From Candidatus Woesearchaeota archaeon (GTDB lineage: Archaea; Nanobdellota; Nanobdellia; Woesearchaeales; GCA-2686295), in the NCBI GenBank assembly GCA_937912225.1, contig CALDOJ010000025.1, positions 1-38,171 of the forward strand: a DNA stretch of 38,171 nucleotides, read 5' to 3'. Shown here piece after piece: positions 29,828 to 37,271 of the stretch; within the stretch, counting starts at the first letter, position 1; every line of letters begins with the position of its first letter. A program made the translations under genes and the position numbers. The notes below the pieces were generated by a model. The model made no database searches. It was not told the DNA's origin and saw nothing but the letters and a program-made list of their open reading frames with translations.

Positions 29828-30391
29828 ATGGATAAGAAGAAAAAGTATGAAATTATTTTTTTAGTGTTTATAGTAATTCTTGCAATTATTTCACTGATTT
29901 TTGCTTTTTTGAAGGATGAAGTAGACCTTGTTGATGTAACTCCTGATGAACTAGAGATGATTGATGATCTGAAGTTATCTGATGAAAAAATTTTAGAAGA
30001 AGCAATACTATCTGGTGATTCTGCTTTTTGTAATCAAGTTGAAGATATTTTAATGAAAGATAGATGTTTGCGTTTAACAAGTCCTCCACCAGTTTTATCA
30101 GAAGAAGAACAAGCTGACCAAACTATTTTGGAAGAAATAATTTTAATTAGCGAATCTTCAAATTCCTCTTGTAATGACATTGTTGATCCTTTAACGAAAG
30201 ATCGTTGTTTGCGTTTAAGTCAACCGGTTGAAGTAATAGAATCGGAATTTGTTGGAGAGCCAACTAGCGAATTATTAGTTTCACCTGACGAAGATTTATT
30301 CAATCAAGCTTTACTTACAAGCGATAGTTCACTTTGTAATGAAATTCAAGATGCGACTATTAAAGATAGATGTGTTAGACTTACTAGTTAG
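29828..30391 (+). CDS. Single-TM surface protein with three C-x11-C repeats
   Basis: 187 aa from the ATG at 29828 (GGGGAT upstream). An N-terminal KKKK then TM helix (about residues 9-26), then an acidic extracellular region. Three C-x11-C repeats (CNQVEDILMKDRC, CNDIVDPLTKDRC, CNEIQDATIKDRC) each end with the highly conserved KDRC-LRLT/S. The spacer sequences carry ILEEAILSGDS-like stretches, so the true repeat unit is about 45-55 aa. No UBA-like module here. It shares the repeat with the 27720 and 32646 proteins. Probably a surface protein that pairs with the secreted neighbours; function unknown. Confidence 0.72.
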   Translation: MDKKKKYEIIFLVFIVILAIISLIFAFLKDEVDLVDVTPDELEMIDDLKLSDEKILEEAILSGDSAFCNQVEDILMKDRCLRLTSPPPVLSEEEQADQTILEEIILISESSNSSCNDIVDPLTKDRCLRLSQPVEVIESEFVGEPTSELLVSPDEDLFNQALLTSDSSLCNEIQDATIKDRCVRLTS

Positions 30392-30418
30392 TTAATTATT
30401 ATTAGGGGTGTAAAATAT

Positions 30419-30952
30419 ATGAAAAAAGTAATTTTATTAATAACGTTCTTGTTATTAGTTAGTTTTGTGAGTGCTAGTTTGAATCATGATTTAAATAATT
30501 GTGAGAATAGTTTAAGATGTATTTACATGGTTGCTATTAAATATGGTTCGTTTGAGGCATGTGATATTCTACCAGCGTCAGCAATTACTAATTGTGAAAA
30601 CTTTGTTTTATCACAAAATCCTGAACTTGAATCTGATCTTGAACTTAGAAGAGCTATTACTAAAGAAATTGATTCTTTAGGACCTGTAGACTTTGTTAAT
30701 GAACAGTCATCAGTTAAGAGTTATTCTTTTCCTATTGGTGTTATTTCAGTTTCACTTATCTTCTTTGTGTTATTTATTCTATTTGAAAAACATCGTCATG
30801 AATCTTTCTTAGAAGATAATGAAGAACTTGCTAATTATATTAAACATAATCAGAGTCTTGGAAAATCTGATGATGAGATTAAAAAAGCATTAATAAATAC
30901 TGGTTGGAAGATTCAAGATTTAGAAAAAGTTTTCAAACATTTAAAAAAATGA
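30419..30952 (+). CDS. Type I membrane protein with Cys pairs outside and UBA-like tail inside
   Basis: 177 aa. Signal peptide (MKKVILLITFLLLVSFVSAS), then a 75-residue extracellular part with C28, C34, C48 and C59 (C48-x10-C59 resembles the C-x11-C repeat of its neighbours), a TM helix (about residues 103-120), and a cytosolic tail LANYIKHNQSLGKSDDEIKKAL-x-GW-xx-DLEKVF similar to the N-terminal module of the 27720 protein. GGGGTG at 30405-30410 is its Shine-Dalgarno site. ATGA overlap with the ABC permease gene suggests co-function with the exporter. Confidence 0.75.
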   Translation: MKKVILLITFLLLVSFVSASLNHDLNNCENSLRCIYMVAIKYGSFEACDILPASAITNCENFVLSQNPELESDLELRRAITKEIDSLGPVDFVNEQSSVKSYSFPIGVISVSLIFFVLFILFEKHRHESFLEDNEELANYIKHNQSLGKSDDEIKKALINTGWKIQDLEKVFKHLKK

Positions 30953-31734
30953 ATTTTCAAACAAGTTTTAATCAATCAAAAATAATTTGTTTTAATGAGC
31001 TAAAGCAATCTTTTAAGAATTGGAAAATAATTGTTGCATTGGTTATTTATCTTGTTATTATGTTTGCCAGTCTTAATCTTGTTGATGATTTGCAAGAAAC
31101 TTTAGGTAATGTTGATTTTCCTGGAAAAAGAGACAATATTGATGTGTATGATAATATTCGTGAGAATTTTGGTAGTCTTAGTATAATTGTTCCTTTTTCT
31201 TTAGCTTTAATTATTCTTCCATTTATAGTGTTATTTATGAATTTTGATTCTATATCTAATGAGAGAAATTCTAACAGATTCAGGTATTTATTGATGAAAA
31301 CCGACCTTCATAATTTATTGTTAGGAAAGTTCTTCACTTCTATTATTATTTTGTCTATTTCAACAATTTTCTTTTTTCTTATTACTGATGTTCATCTTCA
31401 TTTTTATCTGGGTGAATCTTTTAATTTTTCTTCGCTATTTTATCCTTGGTTATTTTTAATTTTTTATGGTGCATCTTTGTCAGCTTTTTTTATTTTAACT
31501 TCTTCTTTTTTCAAGAGTTCATTTGGAGCGTTAGCTGGTGGTCTTTTAGGTATGTTTGCTTTAATGATTTTTTCTTCAATTCCGGTTGTGGGTTATTTTG
31601 GTTTGTTTTCTTATTTGAAATTCGCTGTTTATTCTTCATTTGGCAAAGCTTTGTTAAGTGTTGTAATGTTTTTTGTTTTGAGTATTTTATATTTGTTTTT
31701 AGCTTATCTAAAAATTAGGAGGTCAGATTTATGA
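30949..31734 (+). CDS. ABC-2 type transporter permease
   Basis: 261 aa from the ATG at 30949 (ATGA overlap with the previous stop; the frame extends back to 30904 inside that gene). Six predicted TM helices; an initial cytosolic segment (NELKQSFKNWK) precedes TM1. The segment SISNERNSNRFRYLLMKTDLHNLLLGKF is the typical ABC-2 coupling helix region of exporters. It lies directly before its ATPase. The pair probably forms an exporter whose cargo may be a lipid, glycan or peptide; the neighbours are secreted proteins, but those have Sec signals. Confidence 0.82.
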   Translation: MNFQTSFNQSKIICFNELKQSFKNWKIIVALVIYLVIMFASLNLVDDLQETLGNVDFPGKRDNIDVYDNIRENFGSLSIIVPFSLALIILPFIVLFMNFDSISNERNSNRFRYLLMKTDLHNLLLGKFFTSIIILSISTIFFFLITDVHLHFYLGESFNFSSLFYPWLFLIFYGASLSAFFILTSSFFKSSFGALAGGLLGMFALMIFSSIPVVGYFGLFSYLKFAVYSSFGKALLSVVMFFVLSILYLFLAYLKIRRSDL

Positions 31735-32633
31735 CTTTTATTGTAAAAACTTCTAATCTTTGGAAATCTTATGGAGATAAGAAAGCTTTAGTTGGTGTTA
31801 GTCTTCATATACCAGAAGGCGAGATTTATGGTCTGCTTGGTCCAAATGGTGCTGGTAAGACAAGTATTATTGGAATTATTTCCGGCATTCTTAGATTTGA
31901 TAAAGGAAATTTTTCTATTGCTGGAAAAAAACATGTTTCTCAAATTAAGAATCTTGTTGGTTTAGTTCCACAAGATGCGCAATTATATTATGATATGACT
32001 TGTTTGAATCATTTGATTTTTTTTGCAAAACTTCAAGGTTTTAATAAACTTGCTGCCAAACAAGAATCTCTTCGTGTTCTTAAATTGGTAGATTTATTTT
32101 CTGAACAAAATAATAAAGTTGGTTCTTTATCTCATGGTATGCGTCGAAGATTAGGGTTTGCTCAAGCTTTAATTGGCAGTCCTAAAGTTTTAATTTTAGA
32201 TGAACCAACTAATGGTTTAGATCCTAGTATTGCTAAAAGTATTAGATTGTTAATATTGGAGTTGAAGAAGTCTAATACTACTATTATTTTTTCTTCTCAT
32301 AATATTTATGAAGTTGAAGAAATTTGTGATTCAATAGGTATTTTGAATAAAGGAAAACTAATAAAAGAAGGTCTGATTAAGAATTTAAAGAAAACTAATA
32401 GTGTTTTTGTGTCTGTTAGAGGATTAAAAAAGGAAGTTATAAAAAGGATAAAGAAAAAACATTATGTAAAGAGGTTGAATGAGGGACTAAACAGCTTAGA
32501 AGTTGAATTTAAGCATGGTGATTTCACTAATGATTTGCTTAAGTTTTTGATTGATAATAGTTTGGTCATTGATAAATTTAAGAAAGGAGAATCTTTAGAA
32601 GATATTTTCCTTGATATTGTTGGAAAAAAATGA
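31731..32633 (+). CDS. ABC transporter ATP-binding protein
   Basis: 300 aa, ATGA overlap with the permease and an AGGAGGT Shine-Dalgarno site. Walker A GPNGAGKT, Q-loop LVGLVPQDAQLYYDMT, signature LSHGMRRR (LSHGM variant of LSGGQ), Walker B VLILDEPTNGLDP, and switch His in IIFSSHNIYEVE. The C-terminal ~75 residues are an extension typical of ABC-2 exporters of the CcmA/NatA type. It energises the permease encoded upstream. Confidence 0.95.
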   Translation: MTFIVKTSNLWKSYGDKKALVGVSLHIPEGEIYGLLGPNGAGKTSIIGIISGILRFDKGNFSIAGKKHVSQIKNLVGLVPQDAQLYYDMTCLNHLIFFAKLQGFNKLAAKQESLRVLKLVDLFSEQNNKVGSLSHGMRRRLGFAQALIGSPKVLILDEPTNGLDPSIAKSIRLLILELKKSNTTIIFSSHNIYEVEEICDSIGILNKGKLIKEGLIKNLKKTNSVFVSVRGLKKEVIKRIKKKHYVKRLNEGLNSLEVEFKHGDFTNDLLKFLIDNSLVIDKFKKGESLEDIFLDIVGKK

Positions 32634-32645
32634 GGGGTGTTTATC

Positions 32646-33092
32646 ATGTCATTGGATAAATTTTTAGGGAAAAAAACAGTTGGTTACGTTTTGTTAATCT
32701 TAGTTGTTTTGTTGTTAATATACTCTTTTGTTAGTAATGCGAATTGTAAAACTTTTTTGGATCTTCCAACTTGTAATCCAGATGGTTTATTAACTCCTGG
32801 TGAAAATGGAAACGTTGTTTGTCCATCTGAACCATTTGCTTCTGAGAGTAAAGATGCAGAGCATTTTGGTTATGCTATTATTGATAAAGATTCTAATAGG
32901 TGCGATTATATTATTGATAAAGAGATTAAAATTTTATGTAAAGATTTTACTTATAGCCGAGAGCAATACGCTCAAGACATGGATTTATTTAGTAGAGGTA
33001 TTGTTGAATTAGATGTTAGTTTATGTGAAGAAATTGTAGATATTAGTAAAGAATCTATTTGTAAAAGTAGAATTGCTGAACTGGTGAATTAA
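32646..33092 (+). CDS. Single-TM surface protein with two C-x11-C repeats
   Basis: 148 aa from the ATG at 32646 (GAGGGGTG upstream at 32631-32638; the GTG at 32637 is part of it). TM helix at about residues 14-28, then an extracellular part with extra cysteines (CKTF, TCNPDG, VVCPSE) and two repeats C86-x11-C98 (CDYIIDKEIKILC) and C127-x11-C139 (CEEIVDISKESIC). The stop overlaps the next ATG by one base (TAATG). The same repeat as in the 27720 and 29828 genes. Function unknown. Confidence 0.72.
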   Translation: MSLDKFLGKKTVGYVLLILVVLLLIYSFVSNANCKTFLDLPTCNPDGLLTPGENGNVVCPSEPFASESKDAEHFGYAIIDKDSNRCDYIIDKEIKILCKDFTYSREQYAQDMDLFSRGIVELDVSLCEEIVDISKESICKSRIAELVN

Positions 33093-34183
33093 TGAAGAAA
33101 AATTTTATAAATTCAATATTTATTTTTTTAATAATAGTTATAGTTATGAATGGGTCTTTAGCAATTAGTGGGGTGTCTTATATCAGAGCAAATAATCAAA
33201 TTTTAGGACAAGTTGAATTCGATAATAATGTTAAATTTTTTCAATTAGATTTTTTGAAAAATGTTCGAACAGTATTTAATGAATCAGGTACTCCTTCAGC
33301 TTTTCAAGACTTCGCTCCTTTTGGTGAAAGTGATTTACAGAGCATTTCTTCTTTAAATTATAGAAGTGGTTTAGTTGATGTTGATTCTGAACTTTATGGA
33401 AGTTATGACCCTTCAATTGGAAGGTCAATTTCTACGCATTCAGCTTACATTTTAACTCACACACAAGGTCTTAATCCTTATTCATCTTTCTTAAATAATC
33501 CTTTTAGAAATGTATTAACTAATTTTATAACTTTTAATATTGATATTCCTGAAGCGCCTGCAGGTGTAACTGGTTCACATGCAGGAGCAGCTGTTGCTTC
33601 AAATCTTGCTTCTAGAGTTGCAAGAAATGTAATGGGTAAAACCATTAATGCAGAAAATGCTCGTAAAGCAAGATCTGCAAAAGTTGCAGGTGTTATTTCT
33701 GGAGTGACTAATATGGTTGTTGGTATAAAGAATTTAGCAGATTTATTAGCTACAGAGTCTACAATGCCCGAAATTGAATCTAGTTCTGAAAGTGATCCTA
33801 TGGGTGATGATTGTGTAGGTGCAGGTTGTGATGGAGTGGTTGAGTTTGAAAAGTCTCCCGATATTGTAGATTTAGATCAACCTGATGCGTTTGAAATTAT
33901 TGAAAAAGAAGCAAATAAAGCACCTGAGCAAATTGCTCTTACTGAATCAATCGCTGCTGATACTAATAAACCTTTACAAAAAAAGATTATTAAAAATACT
34001 AAAATTGCAACGACAACACCTGTTGTTTCTCCTCCAACTGATTATCTTGCTATGTGGGGTTGGGGTGGTGTAAGTACATTTACCACTACTAGTTCATCTA
34101 CTTCTAGTAGTACTTCTTCTGCTGTTAGTTTTCCTGGCGGATATAAAGGAGGTCCGAGAATTGGAGGTATGGCTATAGATTAA
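33092..34183 (+). CDS. Secreted stand-alone Rhs core C-terminal protein
   Basis: 363 aa, signal peptide (residues 1-24). Residues 28-145 match the last part of an Rhs/YD shell in order: GQVEFDNNVKFFQLDFLKNVRTVF-like (the usual HTDHLGSTR step with His and Gly lost), DFAPFGE, YRSGLVDVDSELYGSYDPSIGRSIS (usual GLYYYGARYYDPxxGRFxS), and QGLNPYSSFLNNPFRN. In Rhs proteins this motif ends a shell of 1000+ residues and is followed by a toxin. Here it stands alone, with a hydrophobic helical region (~175-220), two Cys, an acidic linker and a Ser/Thr-rich tail after it. The tail could be a small variable effector. The rest of a shell is in the next two genes. Confidence 0.78.
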   Translation: MKKNFINSIFIFLIIVIVMNGSLAISGVSYIRANNQILGQVEFDNNVKFFQLDFLKNVRTVFNESGTPSAFQDFAPFGESDLQSISSLNYRSGLVDVDSELYGSYDPSIGRSISTHSAYILTHTQGLNPYSSFLNNPFRNVLTNFITFNIDIPEAPAGVTGSHAGAAVASNLASRVARNVMGKTINAENARKARSAKVAGVISGVTNMVVGIKNLADLLATESTMPEIESSSESDPMGDDCVGAGCDGVVEFEKSPDIVDLDQPDAFEIIEKEANKAPEQIALTESIAADTNKPLQKKIIKNTKIATTTPVVSPPTDYLAMWGWGGVSTFTTTSSSTSSSTSSAVSFPGGYKGGPRIGGMAID

Positions 34184-34190
34184 CTTTAAA

Positions 34191-37100
34191 ATGAAACAAA
34201 ACTATAAATCAATCGCAGTGTTCATGATTTACTTAGTTTTTTCTATAGTATTATTTCAGAGTGCTTCTGCATCTGTTGTTCAATCAACTGGTGATTTAGC
34301 TTTTGGAACTAAGTTAATGACTGTTCCTGGTGTTAATGGTTTTGATCAAGATGTATCTTTAGCTTATGTTGCTGGTGGAGGAGTTAGTGTTATGTCTCCT
34401 GCTTCGTGGGTTGGTCTTGGATGGAGTTTAGATGTTGGAGCGGTAACTAGGTCTGTTATTGGTTTACCTGATGATTTGAAAGAATTATCATCTAAAAAGG
34501 CCATAGATATGTATTATCATGATGAAATTGAAACTGATTGTAGTATTGGTGGAGGTCATTGGTGGGAATGTTGGAAAGATGTTGTTATAGCAGTTGTTAT
34601 GTCTATAATAATTTTAATTGTTACTTTTGGAACTGAACCTTCATCTTGGATGAATCTTGTTAATACACTTTATCAAGCTTATTCTATTCTTTCAGCTGTA
34701 AAAGCAGTTCTTGATGTGATTATTAATGGTGGAAGTTGGAATGATGCAATTACATCTGTTGCTTCAGTTGCAATATCTTATGCTGGTGGTGGTGGAATTT
34801 ATGGAGCTGTGAAAGAAGTTGGTAAAGTTGTTAAAGTTGCGAGAATAGTTATGGGTATTGGTGGAATTGCAGGTGCTGCTTCTTCTACAATGCAAGCTTA
34901 TGGTATGAGTGCTGGTTCAACATATAAAGTTGATGATCCTAAATATTTTATGGGTCCTGATGATTCACCGATTACTGGATCATTATATTTTTCAGACAGA
35001 TATGAAAATTATAACGAAAATAATCCTATGATGACTGATGGTGGTCAACCGGATATTTGGTCTGTTGCAGGAGGTCCTGTGTCTGGTAAAATGATTATAG
35101 CAAGTGAAGAAATGCTTAGTTCAAATTATCGAGTAATGGAGTGGGGAGGAACGCCTAAATTCTTTTTGTCAAAAACACCTGGTTTAAAATCCTCTGATAT
35201 TAATTATATTTTAGATCATTCTAATGATCCTTATGGTTCTGATTTTGGTTCTATTGATATGTTTATTGTTACTGCAAGCGATGGTACTCGATATATTTAT
35301 GGAAATCCTAATATTGAAGGTAGTATTGAACGAGTTCATGCTGTTGGTTCTTACTCTTATATGGAACTTTCAGAAGGAGCAACAACTTCGCAAGTATGGA
35401 TACGTAAATATACTCTTAATCATTATCCTACTGCTTGGAAACTAACTGCGAAATTAGCTCCTAACTATGTTGATGGTGGTGGAGATCCTTATGATCCTTT
35501 AGATAGTGAAAGTTCTAATAAAGGTCCTTGGGTTGCTTATAATTATGATTTAGTTCATACTTATGAAGGAGATGGTGGTAATTGTGGTTATAATTTTGGT
35601 CCTCAAAAAGACGGATTAATGGATGAAACAGTTGCTAATTGGGAAACTATTTCTGGAGGTTATAGAGATACTAGTTATTTAAGTAATATTATAACTCCTT
35701 TATATGAAGCAGAATTTTTTATTTCTGAACGAAAAGATGGTGCTGAAGTTGATCCTTGGGATAGTGGTTATACAACTTCACCTTATACTTGGGATTTTAA
35801 TAATGGTTGGACTGGTTCTTGTATTTCAACACCTAAAGATCATTTATACAAATTAGATAGAATTGAATTGAAAAGTCGTGAAGGAACTGGCGAGATTTTG
35901 CAAAGAGTGTATTTTAATAAAGACGAAACTGATGCAGAAATGTATACTTTAAAACCTCTATCTATTGACGGAGCTTCTAATTTTGATTATAAAGTTTATG
36001 CTTTGAATACAGTTAATATTTGTGGAAAAACAGAAGCTTCTTGTGATGAACAAGATCCTTATGTTTTTGAATATGCAAATATTTGTGTTCCTGATTGTGA
36101 AGGTAAAGTTTGTGGAGATAATGGTTGTGGTGGAGAATGTGGAGTTCCTCCTTTCCCTAATTCTGTATGTTCACCTAGTCAAACTTGGGATTGTACTGGT
36201 GATTGTACTGGAACAACTGGTGATGCTTGTGCATATGATGGTTGTGGTGAGTTTTGTACTTATGGAGTTGGTCCAACACCTTATGATCCTTGTACTGATT
36301 TAGGAATTTGTTCAGGAACAATTGATGATTGTAACACTCTTGGTTTATTTGGAGACTGTGGTAGTGGTGGTTCTGAAAATCCTGATATAGGTTGTGATTA
36401 TACCGCTGCAGGTTGTGGAGGGTCAGTTAATACTGATGCTTATTATTGTAGTGTTTTTGCTGATGATGTTAGTTGTGAGTATGAAACAATTGATTATTGT
36501 ACTTGGGATCCTGACGAAACTAGTTGTGGTCTTGCTAATGGTTGTTGTATAAAAAAAGATGATGCACCTTCTCAAACACCTTGTCTTGAGAATGATCTTC
36601 CATATCCTAATTTATGTTCAATTGATCCAAAATATCAAGAGGTAGATTTCAAACAACTTGGTTGTTATATACAAGATGCAACTTGTACAGAAACTGCTAG
36701 TGTAAATTATGATTGTCATCAATTTGATGGTAATGAATATTCTTGTGGTCAATATGAAGATAATGGTTGTTCTTGGATGCCTGCAACTTGTTTTTTAAAT
36801 GATTGTGTTCAATGTATAACCACCGCTGATTGTGGTGAGGGAAGTGGTTTGACTTGTATTTCAGACCCTACAAGTCCTGATTATCATACTTGTGTTAGTT
36901 GTGCTGCTCAATGTACTGGTAAATGCGGTGGTTATAATGGTTGTGACGGTATATGTGAAAATAACTGTGATTCTCAAGGTTCAACACCTGTTTGTAGTAG
37001 TAGCACTAATACTTGTGTAGAATGTGTTTCTGATTTTAATTGTCCTTATTCTGATGTGGGCGATGGTGTTGGTCAAGAAACATGTGTTAATAATGAATGT

Positions 37101-37271
37101 GTATGTACTCCTAGATCTTGTGAAGTTGAAATAAGCGGAAAACAAGTTGATATGTGTGGAACACAATTAGATGGTTGTGGAAATTTAATGGATTGTGGTG
37201 GTTGTACTGCTCCTGACGTTTGTCAATTTACCAATGAATCTCAATCTTTTGTAGGTGGTTCCTGTGTTTAA
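34191..37271 (+). CDS. Secreted Rhs/SpvB-like N-terminal shell protein, Cys-rich C-terminus
   Basis: 1026 aa, signal peptide (1-27). Residues 30-95 carry the SpvB/Rhs opening: TGDLAFGTKLMTVPGVNG, DVSLAYVAGGG and GLGWSLDVGAVTRSVIGLPDD (GLGWSL at 75-80). Residues ~125-245 are a hydrophobic and Gly-rich insertion not expected here. The shell resumes at ITGSLYFSDRYENY and QPDIWSVAGGPVSGK, then SDGTRYIYGNP, AWKLTAKL and KLDRIELKSR, as in Bacteroidetes-type Rhs proteins. From ~630 it is Cys-rich, with CGDNGCGGECG-like units and many C-x2-8-C pairs, like DPANN surface proteins. The YD middle continues in the next gene. It is probably a large extracellular protein. Confidence 0.78.
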   Translation: MKQNYKSIAVFMIYLVFSIVLFQSASASVVQSTGDLAFGTKLMTVPGVNGFDQDVSLAYVAGGGVSVMSPASWVGLGWSLDVGAVTRSVIGLPDDLKELSSKKAIDMYYHDEIETDCSIGGGHWWECWKDVVIAVVMSIIILIVTFGTEPSSWMNLVNTLYQAYSILSAVKAVLDVIINGGSWNDAITSVASVAISYAGGGGIYGAVKEVGKVVKVARIVMGIGGIAGAASSTMQAYGMSAGSTYKVDDPKYFMGPDDSPITGSLYFSDRYENYNENNPMMTDGGQPDIWSVAGGPVSGKMIIASEEMLSSNYRVMEWGGTPKFFLSKTPGLKSSDINYILDHSNDPYGSDFGSIDMFIVTASDGTRYIYGNPNIEGSIERVHAVGSYSYMELSEGATTSQVWIRKYTLNHYPTAWKLTAKLAPNYVDGGGDPYDPLDSESSNKGPWVAYNYDLVHTYEGDGGNCGYNFGPQKDGLMDETVANWETISGGYRDTSYLSNIITPLYEAEFFISERKDGAEVDPWDSGYTTSPYTWDFNNGWTGSCISTPKDHLYKLDRIELKSREGTGEILQRVYFNKDETDAEMYTLKPLSIDGASNFDYKVYALNTVNICGKTEASCDEQDPYVFEYANICVPDCEGKVCGDNGCGGECGVPPFPNSVCSPSQTWDCTGDCTGTTGDACAYDGCGEFCTYGVGPTPYDPCTDLGICSGTIDDCNTLGLFGDCGSGGSENPDIGCDYTAAGCGGSVNTDAYYCSVFADDVSCEYETIDYCTWDPDETSCGLANGCCIKKDDAPSQTPCLENDLPYPNLCSIDPKYQEVDFKQLGCYIQDATCTETASVNYDCHQFDGNEYSCGQYEDNGCSWMPATCFLNDCVQCITTADCGEGSGLTCISDPTSPDYHTCVSCAAQCTGKCGGYNGCDGICENNCDSQGSTPVCSSSTNTCVECVSDFNCPYSDVGDGVGQETCVNNECVCTPRSCEVEISGKQVDMCGTQLDGCGNLMDCGGCTAPDVCQFTNESQSFVGGSCV

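Noticed and set aside
31446..31718. Phe/Cys-rich plus-strand ORF inside the ABC permease gene
   Set aside because: It is an out-of-frame reading of T-rich membrane-helix codons; the permease frame has clear family features.
33885..34073. Leu-rich ORF inside the Rhs-core gene
   Set aside because: Frame shadow with low complexity and no start context.
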